A DNA stretch of 64,000 bases. Origin: Ecdyonurus torrentis (Eukaryota; Arthropoda; Insecta; Ephemeroptera; Heptageniidae). Positions 49,262-61,584 of the stretch are shown here, one piece after another. The stretch lies in the NCBI GenBank assembly GCA_949318235.1, contig OX439134.1:24314662-24378661 (forward strand). The letters are read 5' to 3'. The notes beneath the pieces are model-generated. The model searched no databases. It was not told the origin of the DNA and worked only from the letters and a program-made list of their open reading frames with translations. The number at the start of each line of letters is the position of its first letter. The stretch's first letter is position 1. A program made the position numbers and the translations under genes.

Positions 49262-52200
49262 GATTTTTGATAATATCTCAGAAACTAATAATGCTACAGA
49301 CTTGCGGTTTAAAATGAAATGCATCTCTTTGAATTGTCTTATGAAAAGGTTATTACACTTTAGTGGCAAAAAATAAAACTTTCTTAATTTTTTAAAATTT
49401 AGTATTTTCTTACCGAAGTCTATAGCATTGTAGCCTATATGAAGAAGAAAAAAGTTTGTAACTCGAGTTCTAATTAAGATTGAAAGTTGCGGTTTTGAAA
49501 TAAAGTGATGCAAAACGCTCTATAGTACTAAATTCACCTTTAAAAACAAAATTAAGAAAAATGATTTTTCCAAAAAAATTGTGTTTTTCAGATTCTGAAA
49601 ACGAGTTTTGATGATATCTCAGAAACTAATAATGCTACAGACTTACGGTTTGAACTGAAATGTATCACTTTGAAATGTCTTATGAAAAGTTTATTACACT
49701 TTAGTCGCAAAAAATAAAACTTTCTCAGTTTTTGAGAATTTTCGTATTTTCTTAGCGAAGTCTATAGCATTGTAGCCCATATGAAGAAGAAAAAAGTTTG
49801 TAACTCTAGTTCTAATTAAGATGGAAAGTTGCGGTTTTGAAATAAAGTGATGCAAAACGCTCTATAGTACGAAATTCACCTCTAGAAACAAAATTGAGAA
49901 AAATAATTTTTCCAAAAAAATTGTGTTTTTCAGATTCTGAAAAAGATTTTTGATGATATCTCAGAAACTAATAATGCTACAGACTTACGGTTTGAACTGA
50001 AATGTAGCACTTTAAAATGCCTTATGAAAAAATTATTACACTTTAGTCGCAAAAAATAAAACTTTCTCAGTTTTTGAGAATTTTAGTATTTTCTTACCGA
50101 AGTCTATAGCATTGTAGCCCATATGAAGAAGAAAAAAGTTTGTAACTCGAGTTCTAATTTAGATGGAAAGTTGCGGTTTTGAAATAAAGTGATGCAAAAC
50201 GCTCTTTAGTACTAAATTCACCTCTAGAAACAAAATTGAGAAAAATAATTTTTCAAAAAAAATTGTGTTTTTCAGATTCTGAAAACGATTTTTGATGATA
50301 TCTCAGAAACTAATAATGCTACAGAATTACGGTTTGAACTGAAATGTATCACTTTGAATTGTCTTATAAAAAGTTTATTACACTTTAGTCGCAAAAAATA
50401 AAACTTTCTCAGTTTTTGAGAATTTTCGTACTTCTTACCGAAGTCTATAGCATTGTAGCCCATATGAAGAAGAAAAAAGTTTGTAACTCGAGTTCTAATT
50501 GAGATGGAAAATTGCGGTTTTGAAATAAAGTGATGCAAAACGCTCTATAGTACTAAATTCACCTCTAGAAACAAAATTGAGAAAAAAAAATTTACAAAAA
50601 AATTGTGTTTTTCATATTCTGAAAACGTATTTTTAAGATATCTCAGAAACTAATAATGCTACAGACTTACGGTTTGAACTGAAATGTAGCACTTTAAAAT
50701 GCCTTATGAAAAAATTATTACACTTTAGTCGCAAAAAATAAAACTTTCTCAGTTTTTGAGAATTTTCGTATTTTCTTACCGATGTCTATAGCTTTGTAGC
50801 CTATATGAAGAAGAAAAAAGTTTGTAACTCGAGTTCTAATTTAGATGGAAAGTTGCGGTTTTGAAATAAAGTGATGCAAAACGCTCTTGAGTACTAAATT
50901 CACCTCTAGAAACAAAATTGAGAAAAATTATTTTTCAAAAAAAATTGTGTTTTTCAGATTCTGAAAACGATATTTGATGATATCTCAGAAACTAATAATG
51001 CTACAGACTTACGGTTTGAACTGAAATGTATCACTTTGAAATGTCTTATATTAAGTTTATTACACTTTAGTCGCAAAAAATAAAACTTTCTCAGTTTTTG
51101 AGAATTTTTGTATTTTCTTACCGAAGTCTATAGCATTGTAGCCCATATGAAGAAGAAAAAAGTTTGTAACTCTAGTTCTAATTAAGATGGAAAGTTGCGG
51201 TTTTGAAATAAAGTGATGCAAAACGCTCTATAGTACTAAATTCACCTCTAGAAACAAAATTGAGAAAAAAAATTTTTCCAAAAAAATTGTGTTTTTCAGA
51301 TTCTGAAAACGTATTTTGATGATATCTCAGAAACTAATAATGCTACAGACTTACGGTTTGAACTAAAATGTATCACTTTGAATTGTCTTATATTAAGTTT
51401 ATTACACTTTAGTCGCAAAAAATAAAACTTTCTCAGTTTTTGAGAATTTTCGTATTTTCTTACCGAAGTCTATAGCATTGTAGCCCATATGAAGAAGAAA
51501 AAAGTTTGTAACTCGAGTTCTAATTTAGATGGAAAGTTGCGGTTTAGAAATAAAGTGATGCAAAACGCTCTATAGTACGAAATTCACCTCTAGAAACAAA
51601 ATTGAGAAAAAAAAAATTTCCAAAAAAATTGTGTTTTTCAGATTCTGAAAACGATTTTTGATGATATCTCAGAAACTAATAATGCTACAGACTTACGGTT
51701 TGAACTGAAATGTATCACTTTGAATTGTGTTATAAAAAGTTTATTACACTTTAGTCGCAAAAAATAAAACTTTCTCAGTTTTTGAGAATTTTCGTATTTT
51801 CTTACCGAAGTCTATAGCATTGTAGCCCATATGAAGAAGAAAAAAGTTTGTAACTCGAGTTCTCATTGAGATGGAAAATTGCGGTTTTGAAATAAAGTGA
51901 TGCAAAACGCTCTATAGTACTAAATTCACCTCTAGAAACAAAATTGAAAAAAAAAATTTACAAAAAAATTGTGTTTTTCATATTCTGAAAACGTATTTTG
52001 ATGATATCTCAGAAACTAATAATGCTACAGACTTACGGTTTAAACTGAAATGTAGCACTTTAAAATGCCTTATGAAAAAATTATTACACTTTAGTCGCAA
52101 AAAATAAAACTTTCTCAGTTTTTGAGAATTTTCGTATTTTCTTACCGATGTCTATAGCATTGTAGCCTATATGAAGAAGAAAAAAGTTTGTAACTCGAGT

Positions 52201-54766
52201 TCTAATTTAGATGGAAAGTTGCGGTTTTGAAATAAAGTGATGCAAAACGCTCTTGAGTACTAAATTCACCTCTAGAAACAAAATTGAGAAAAATAATTTT
52301 TCAAAAAAAATTGTGTTTTTCAGATTCTGAAAACGATTTTTGATGATATCTCAGAAACTAATAATGCTACAGACTTACGGTTTGAACTGAAATGTATCAC
52401 TTTGAAATGTCTTATGAAAAGTTTATTACACTTTAGTCGCAAAAAATAAAACTTTCTCAGTTTTTGAGAATTTTTGTATTTTCTTACCGAAGTCTATAGC
52501 ATTGTAGCCCATATGAAGAAGAAAAAAGTTTGTAACTCGAGTTCTAATTTAGATGGAAAGTTGCGGTTTTGAAATAAAGTGATGCAAAACGCTCTTGAGT
52601 ACTAAATTCACCTCTAGAAACAAAATTGAGAAAAATAATTTTTCAAAAAAAATTGTGTTTTTCAGATTCTGAAAACGATTTTTGATGATATCTCAGAAAC
52701 TAATAATGCTACAGAATTACGGTTTGAACTGAAATGTATCACTTTGAATTGTCTTATAAAAAGTTTATTACACTTTAGTCGCAAAAAATAAAACTTTCTC
52801 AGTTTTTGAGAATTTTCGTATTTTCTTACCGAAGTCTATAGCATTGTAGCCCATATGAAGAAGAAAAAACTTTGTAACTCGAGTTCTAATTGAGATGGAA
52901 AATTGCGGTTTTGAAATAAAGTGATGCAAAACGCTCTATAGTACTAAATTCACCTCTAGAAAAAAAATTGAGAAAAATACTTTTTCAAAAAAAATTGTGT
53001 TTTTAAGATTCTGAAAACATATTTTGATGATATCTCAGAAACTAATAATGCTACAGACTTACGGTTTGAACTGAAATGTATTACTTTGATATGTCTTATG
53101 AAAAGTTTATTACACTTTAGTCGCAAAAAATAAAACTTTCTCAGTTTTTGAGAATTTTCGTATTTTCTTACCGAAGTCTATAGCATTGTAGCCCATTTGA
53201 AGAAGAAAAAAGTTTGTAACTCGAGTTCTAATTGAGATGGAAAGTTGTGGTTTTGAAATAAAGTGATGCAAAACGCTCTATAGTACTAAATTCACCTCTA
53301 GAAACAAAATTGAGAAAAATAATTTTTCAAAAAAAATTGTGTTTTTCAGATTCTCAAAACGATTTTTGATGATATCTCAGAAACTAATAATGCTACAGAA
53401 TTACGGTTTGAACTGAAATGTATCACTTTGAATTGTCTTATAAAAAGTTTATTACACTTTAGTCGCAAAAAATAAAACTTTCTCAGTTTTTGAGAATTTT
53501 CGTATTTTCTTACCGAAGTATATAGCATTGTAGCCCATTTGAAGAAGAAAAAAGTTTGTAACTCGAGTTCTAATTGAGATGGAAAGTTGTGGTTTTGAAA
53601 TAAAGTGATGCAAAACGCTCTATAGTACTAAATTCACCTCTAGAAACAAAATTGAGAAAAATAATTTTTCCAAAAAAATTGTGTTTTTCAGATTCTCAAA
53701 ACGATTTTTGATGATATCTCAGAAACTAATAATGCTACAGACTTACGGTTTGAATTGAAATGTATCACTTTGAAATGTCTTATGAAAAGTTTATTACACT
53801 TTAGTCGCAAAAAATAAAACTTTTTCAGTTTTTGAGAATTTTCGTATTTTTTTAGCGAAGTCTATAGCATTGTAGCCCATATGAAGAAGAAAAAAGTTTG
53901 TAACTCTAGTTCTAATTAAGATGGAAAGTTGCGGTTTTGAAATAAAGTGATGCAAAACGCTCTTTAGTACTAAATTCACCTCTAGAAACAAAATTGAGAA
54001 AAATAATTTTTCAAAAAAAATTGTGTTTTTCAGATTCTGAAAACGATTTTTGATGATATCTCAGAAACTAATAATGCTACAGAATTACGGTTTGAACTCA
54101 AATGTATCACTTTGAATTGTCTTATAAAAAGTTTATTACACTTTAGTCGCAAAAAATAAAACTTTCTCAGTTTTTGAGAATTTTCGTATTTTCTTACCGA
54201 AGTCTATAGCATTGTAGCCCATATGAAGAAGAAAAAAGTTTGTAACTCGAGTTCTAATTGAGATGGAAAATTGCGGTTTTGAAATAAAGTGATGCGAAAC
54301 ATTCTATAGTTTTAAATTCACCTCTAGAAAAAAAATTGAGAAAAATAATTTTTCCAAAAAAAATTGTGTTTTTCAGATTCTGAAAACGATTTTTGATGAT
54401 ATCTCAGAAACTAATAATGCTACAGACTTACGGTTTGAACTGAAATGTATCACTTTGAAATGTCTTATGAAAAGTTTATTACACTTTAGTCGCAAAAAAT
54501 AAAACTTTCTCAGTTTTTGAGAATTTTCGTATTTTCTTACCGAAGTCTATAGCATTGTAGCCCATATGAAGAAGAAAAAAGTTTGTAACTCGAGTTCTAA
54601 TTTAGATGGAAAGTTGCGGTTTAGAAATAAAGTGATGCAAAACGCTCTATAGTACGAAATTCACCTCTAGAAACAAAATTGAGAAAAAAAAAATTTCCAA
54701 AAAAATTGTGTTTTTCAGATTCTGAAAACGATTTTTGATGATATCTCAGAAACTAATAATGCTACA
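49262..54766. repeat. Satellite B long block, about 16 monomers, no element D
   Basis: Length is 5505 bp, 16 x 342 plus about 34. It parallels the first half of 9381-17890. The first GATGTCTATAG marker has the same offset (about 1520) in both, but the second is at offset 2885 here against 2544 in copy 1, so one extra monomer sits between them. The marker TGCGAAACATTCTATAG (54293 and 14072) keeps the 341-bp shift. The block leaves B for A before the point where D sits in the other copies. Confidence 0.93.
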
Positions 54767-55491
54767 TACACTACTAAAGTCATGTTAATAGTCAGTGATG
54801 ACGTAACATATCTACTACGTAAACAACTAAAGTCAAGTTGATAGTCATTGATGACGTCACTTATCTACTGCTTCAATACTAAACTCAAGATGGAAGTCAG
54901 TGATGGCGTCACTTATCTACTACTTACATAACTTAAATCAAGTTGATAGTCAGTGATGACGTCACATTTCTACTTCATACACTTCTAAAGACAAATTAAA
55001 AGTCAGTGATGACGTCACTTATCTACTTCATACAGAACAAAACTCAAATTGATAGTCAGTGATGACGTCACTTTTCTACTTCATACACTACTAAAGTCAA
55101 ATTGATATTCAGTGATGACGATGCATTTCTACTTCATATACTACTAAAGTCAAGTTGATAGTGATTGCGTCACTTATCTACTTCATATACCACTAAAGTC
55201 AAGTTGATAGTCAGTGATGACTTCACATATCTACTTCATACACAACTAAAGTCAAGTTAATAGTCAGTAATGACGTCACTTATTTACTTCATACATTACT
55301 GAAGTTAAATTGATAGTCAGTGATTACGTCACATATCTACTTCATGCACAACTAAAGTCAAGTTGATAGTCAATGACAAAGTCACTTATCTACTTCATAC
55401 AACACCAAAATCAAGTTGGTAGTCAGTGATGGCGTCACTTATCTACTTCATAAACTACTAAAATCAAAATAGTATTCATTGATGGCGTCAC
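54767..55491. repeat. Satellite A block, shortest between B blocks (725 bp)
   Basis: About 14 monomers. It corresponds to the beginning of 29750-31307 and lacks the extra 833 bp found there. No gene is seen. Confidence 0.92.
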
Positions 55492-55866
55492 GATTTTTGA
55501 TGATATCTCAGAAACTAATAATGCTACAGACTTGCGGTTTAAAATGAAATGCATCTCTTTGAATTGTCTTATGAAAAGGTTATTACACTTTAGTTGCAAA
55601 AAATAAAACTTTCTTAATTTTTTAAAATCTAGTATTTTCTTACCGAAGTCTATAGCATTGTAGCCCATATGAAGAAGAAAAAAGTTTGTAACTCGAGTTG
55701 TAATTGAGATGGAAAATTGCGGTTTTGAAATAAAGTGATGCAAAACGCTCTTTAGTACTAAATTCACCTCTAGAAACAAAATTAAAAAAATAATTTAAAA
55801 AAAAAATTGTGTTTTTCAGATTATGAAAACGAGTTTTGATGATATCTCAGAAACTAATAATGCTAC
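55492..55866. repeat. Satellite B block, 1 monomer
   Basis: Length is 375 bp, one monomer plus about 34 bp, the minimum B block in the window. The monomer joins a first-monomer left side (TTGCGGTTTAAAATG) to a last-monomer right side (ATTAAAAAAATAATTTAAAA), so it is a fusion of the two edge types. The 114-codon minus-strand frame here (55435-55779) is the longest in the window but lies wholly in repeat sequence. Confidence 0.93.
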
Positions 55867-58008
55867 ATACACTACTAAAGTCATGTTAATAGTCAGTGAT
55901 GACGTAACATATCTACTACGTAAACAACTAAAGTCAAGTTGATAGTCATTGATGACGTCACTTATCTACTGCTTCAATACTAAACTCAAGATGGAAGTCA
56001 GTGATGGCGTCACTTATATTCTACATACATTACTAAAGTTAAGTTTATAGTCAAACTCTACTTCATACACAATTTAAGTCAAGTTGAAAAACAATTATGA
56101 CGTAGCTTATCGACGTCATTAAATACTCATGTCAAGTTGATAGTCAGTGATGATGTCACTTATCTACTTCATTCACTACAAAAGTCAAGATGAAATTTAG
56201 TAATAACTTCACTTATCTACTCCATACAGAACTAAAGTCAATTTGATAATCAGTGATGACGTCATTTATCTACTTCATACACTCCTAAAGTCAAGTTGAT
56301 AGTCAGTGATGACGTCACATATCTACTTCATCAATACAAAAATAAAGTTGGAAGTCAGTGATGGCGTCACTTATCTACTACATACAAAACTAAAGTAAAG
56401 ATGATAGTCAGTGATGACGTCACATATATGCTTCATACACTACTAAAGACAAGTTGATAGTCAGTGATGACGTCACTTATCTACTTTATACACAACTAAA
56501 GTCTAGATGATAGTCAGTGATGAAGTCACATTTCTACTTAATAAACAACTAAAGTCAAGATAATAGTCAGTGATGACGTCACTTATTTACTCAATACACT
56601 ACTAAAGTCAAGTTGATAGTCAGTGTTGACGTCCCTTATCTATATCATTCACCACAAAAGTGAAGATGATATTTAGTAATAACGTCACTTATCTACTTCA
56701 TACACAACTAAAGTCAAGTTGATAATCAGTGATGACGTCAATTCTCTACTTCATACACTACTAATGTCAAGTTGATAAACAGTTATGACGTCACTTCTCT
56801 ACTTCATACACAACTAAAGTCATGTTGAAAAACAATTGTGACGTAACTTATCGACTTCATTAAATACTAAAGTCAAGTTGATAGTCAGTGATGACGTCAC
56901 ATATATGCTTCATACACTACTAAGGACAAGTTATTAGTCAGTGATGACGTCACTTATCTACTCTATACACTCCTAAAGTCAAGTTGATATTCAGTGATGA
57001 CGTCACTTATCTACTTCATCAATAAAAAAATAAAGTCAGAAGTCAGTGATAACGTCACTTATCTACTACTTGCATAACTTAAATCAAGTTGATAGTCAGT
57101 GATGACGTCACATATCTACTTCATACACTACTAAAGTCAAGATGATAGTCAGTGATGACGTCACATATCTACTTCATACACTACTAAAGACAAATTAAAA
57201 GTCAGTGATGACGTCGCTTATCTACTTCATACAGAACAAAACTCAAATTGATAGTCAGTGATGACGTCACTTTTCTACTTCATACACTACTAAAGTCAAT
57301 TTGATATTCAGTGATGACGATGCATTTCTACTTCATATACTACTAAAGTCAAGTTGATAGTGATTGCGTCACTTATCTACTTCATATACCACTAAAGTCA
57401 AGTTGATAGTCAGTGATGACTTCACTTATCTTTTCTATACACTACTAAAGTCAAGTTGATAGTCAGTGATGGCGTAACTTATCTCCTTCATAAACTACTA
57501 AAGTCAAGATGATAGTCAGTGATAACGTCATATATGGATTTCATACATTACTAAAGTCAAGTTTAAAAACAATTATGACATAACTTATCGACTTCATATA
57601 ATACTAAAGTCAAGTTGATAGTCAGTGATGACGTCACATATCTGCTTCATACGCTACTAAATACTAGTTGATAGTTAGTGATAACGTCACTTATCTACTT
57701 TATACACAACTAAAGTCAAGATGATAGTTAGTGATGACGTCACATATCTACTTCATACACAACTAAAGTCAAGTTAATAGTCAGTAATGACGTCACTTAT
57801 TTACTTCATACATTACTGAAGTTAAATTGATAGTCAGTGATTACGTCACATATCTACTTCATACACAACTAAAGTCAAGTTGATAGTCAATGATAAAGTC
57901 ACTTATCTACTTCATACAACACCAAAATCAAGTTGGTAGTCAGTGATGGCGTCACTTATCTACTTCATAAACTACTAAAATCAAAATAGTAGTCATTGAT
58001 GGCGTCAC
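55867..58008. repeat. Satellite A block, 2141-bp type, second copy
   Basis: Length is 2142 bp and it aligns with 32027-34167 and 58726-60866. The A monomer at about 57050 carries GATAACGTCAC, as in the following unit, where 33208 reads GATAGCGTCAC. No gene is seen. Confidence 0.92.
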
Positions 58009-58725
58009 GAATTTTGATGATATCTCAGAAACTAATAATGCTACAGACTTGCGGTTTAAAATGAAATGCATCTCTTTGAATTGTCTTATGAAAAGGTTAT
58101 TACACTTTAGTTGCAAAAAATAAAACTTTCTTAATTTTTTAAAATTTAGTATTTTCTTACCGAAGTCTATAGCATTGTAGCCTATATGAAGAAGAAAAAA
58201 GTTTGTAACTCGAGTTCTAATTGAGATGGAAAATTGTGGTTTTGAAATAAAGTGATGCAAAACGCTCTATAGTACTAAATTCACCTTTAGAAACAAAATT
58301 GAGAAAAATAATTTTTCCATAAAAATTGTGTTTTTCAGATTCTGAAAACGATTTTTGATGATATCTCAGAAACAAATAATGCTACAGACTTACGGTTTGA
58401 ACTGAAATGTATCACTTTGAAATGTCTTATGAAAAGTTTATTACACTTTAGTCGCAAAAAATAAAACTTTCTCAGTTTTTGAGAATTTTCGTATTTTCTT
58501 AGCGAAGTCTATAGCATTGTAGCCCATATGAAGAAAAAAAAGTTTGTAACTCGAGTTCTAATTTAGATGGAAAGCTGCGGTTTTGAAATAAAGTGATGCA
58601 AAACGCTCTTTAGTACTAAATTCACCTCTAGAAACAAAATTAAAAAAATAATTTAAAAAAAAAATTGTGTTTTTCAGATTATGAAAACGAGTTTTGATGA
58701 TATCTCAGAAACTAATAATGCTACA
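58009..58725. repeat. Satellite B block, 2 monomers
   Basis: Length is 717 bp. The second monomer begins with the GAAAAAAAAGTTTG/GAAAGCTGCGG edge variants, then switches to GATGCAAAACGCTCTTTAG and ATTAAAAAAATAATTTAAAA. It is therefore a mosaic of two last-monomer types. Confidence 0.93.
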
Positions 58726-60866
58726 TACACTACTAAAGTCATGTTAATAGTCAGTGATGACGTAACATATCTACTACGTAAACAACTAAAGTCAAGTTGA
58801 TAGTCATTGATGACGTCACTTATCTACTGCTTCAATACTAAACTCAAGATGGAAGTCAGTGATGGCGTCACTTATATTCTACATACATTACTAAAGTTAA
58901 GTTTATAGTCAAACTCTACTTCATACACAATTTAAGTCAAGTTGAAAAACAATTATGACGTAGCTTATCGACGTCATTAAATACTCATGTCAAGTTGATA
59001 GTCAGTGATGATGTCACTTATCTACTTCATTCACTACAAAAGTCAAGATGAAATTTAGTAATAACTTCACTTATCTACTCCATACAGAACTAAAGTCAAT
59101 TTGATAATCAGTGATGACGTCATTTATCTACTTCATACACTCCTAAAGTCAAGTTGATAGTCAGTGATGACGTCACATATCTACTTCATCAATACAAAAA
59201 TAAAGTTGGAAGTCAGTGATGGCGTCACTTATCTACTACATACAAAACTAAAGTAAAGATGATAGTCAGTGATGACGTCACATATATGCTTCATACACTA
59301 CTAAAGACAAGTTGATAGTCAGTGATGACGTCACTTATCTACTTTATACACAACTAAAGTCTAGATGATAGTCAGTGATGAAGTCACATTTCTACTTAAT
59401 AAACAACTAAAGTCAAGATAATAGTCAGTGATGACGTCACTTATTTACTCAATACACTACTAAAGTCAAGTTGATAGTCAGTGTTGACGTCCCTTATCTA
59501 TATCATTCACCACAAAAGTGAAGATGATATTTAGTAATAACGTCACTTATCTACTTCATACACAACTAAAGTCAAGTTGATAATCAGTGATGACGTCAAT
59601 TCTCTACTTCATACACTACTAATGTCAAGTTGATAAACAGTTATGACGTCACTTCTCTACTTCATACACAACTAAAGTCATGTTGAAAAACAATTGTGAC
59701 GTAACTTATCGACTTCATTAAATACTAAAGTCAAGTTGATAGTCAGTGATGACGTCACATATATGCTTCATACACTACTAAGGACAAGTTATTAGTCAGT
59801 GATGACGTCACTTATCTACTCTATACACTCCTAAAGTCAAGTTGATATTCAGTGATGACGTCACTTATCTACTTCATCAATAAAAAAATAAAGTCAGAAG
59901 TCAGTGATAACGTCACTTATCTACTACTTGCATAACTTAAATCAAGTTGATAGTCAGTGATGACGTCACATATCTACTTCATACACTACTAAAGTCAAGA
60001 TGATAGTCAGTGATGACGTCACATATCTACTTCATACACTACTAAAGACAAATTAAAAGTCAGTGATGACGTCGCTTATCTACTTCATACAGAACAAAAC
60101 TCAAATTGATAGTCAGTGATGACGTCACTTTTCTACTTCATACACTACTAAAGTCAATTTGATATTCAGTGATGACGATGCATTTCTACTTCATATACTA
60201 CTAAAGTCAAGTTGATAGTGATTGCGTCACTTATCTACTTCATATACCACTAAAGTCAAGTTGATAGTCAGTGATGACTTCACTTATCTTTTCTATACAC
60301 TACTAAAGTCAAGTTGATAGTCAGTGATGGCGTAACTTATCTCCTTCATAAACTACTAAAGTCAAGATGATAGTCAGTGATAACGTCATATATGGATTTC
60401 ATACATTACTAAAGTCAAGTTTAAAAACAATTATGACATAACTTATCGACTTCATATAATACTAAAGTCAAGTTGATAGTCAGTGATGACGTCACATATC
60501 TGCTTCATACGCTACTAAATACTAGTTGATAGTTAGTGATAACGTCACTTATCTACTTTATACACAACTAAAGTCAAGATGATAGTTAGTGATGACGTCA
60601 CATATCTACTTCATACACAACTAAAGTCAAGTTAATAGTCAGTAATGACGTCACTTATTTACTTCATACATTACTGAAGTTAAATTGATAGTCAGTGATT
60701 ACGTCACATATCTACTTCATACACAACTAAAGTCAAGTTGATAGTCAATGATAAAGTCACTTATCTACTTCATACAACACCAAAATCAAGTTGGTAGTCA
60801 GTGATGGCGTCACTTATCTACTTCATAAACTACTAAAATCAAAATAGTAGTCATTGATGGCGTCAC
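58726..60866. repeat. Satellite A block, 2141-bp type, third copy
   Basis: Length is 2141 bp and nearly identical to 55867-58008. The shared variant TTTCATACATTACTAAAG (57540 and 60399) separates this pair from 32027-34167, which has TTTCATACACTAC. Confidence 0.92.
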
Positions 60867-61584
60867 GAATTTTGATGATATCTCAGAAACTAATAATGCT
60901 ACAGACTTGCGGTTTAAAATGAAATGCATCTCTTTGAATTGTCTTATGAAAAGGTTATTACACTTTAGTTGCAAAAAATAAAACTTTCTTAATTTTTTAA
61001 AATTTAGTATTTTCTTACCGAAGTCTATAGCATTGTAGCCTATATGAAGAAGAAAAAAGTTTGTAACTCGAGTTCTAATTGAGATGGAAAATTGTGGTTT
61101 TGAAATAAAGTGATGCAAAACGCTCTATAGTACTAAATTCACCTTTAGAAACAAAATTGAGAAAAATAATTTTTCCATAAAAATTGTGTTTTTCAGATTC
61201 TGAAAACGATTTTTGATGATATCTCAGAAACAAATAATGCTACAGACTTACGGTTTGAACTGAAATGTATCACTTTGAAATGTCTTATGAAAAGTTTATT
61301 ACACTTTAGTCGCAAAAAATAAAACTTTCTCAGTTTTTGAGAATTTTCGTATTTTCTTAGCGAAGTCTATAGCATTGTAGCCCATATGAAGAAAAAAAAG
61401 TTTGTAACTCGAGTTCTAATTTAGATGGAAAGCTGCGGTTTTGAAATAAAGTGATGAAAAACGCACTATAGTACTAAATTCACCTCTAGAAACAAAATTG
61501 AACAAATAATTTTTAAAAAAAAATTGTGTTTTTCAGATTCTGAAAACGAATTTTGATGATATCTCAGAAACAAATAATGCTACA
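60867..61584. repeat. Satellite B block, 2 monomers
   Basis: Length is 718 bp. Left edge monomer plus a mosaic last monomer ending in GAACAAATAATTTTTAAAA, as in the 3-monomer blocks. It lacks the middle monomer. Confidence 0.93.

Larger units (their letters stand above)
55867..61584. repeat. Two tandem composite units of about 2859 bp
   Basis: A(about 2141)-B(2) followed by A(2141)-B(2). A starts are 55867, 58726 and 61585, giving lengths of 2859 and 2859 bp. Adjacent and in the same orientation, this is a second, shorter tandem higher-order repeat, distinct from the 3585-bp one at 34168. Confidence 0.88.
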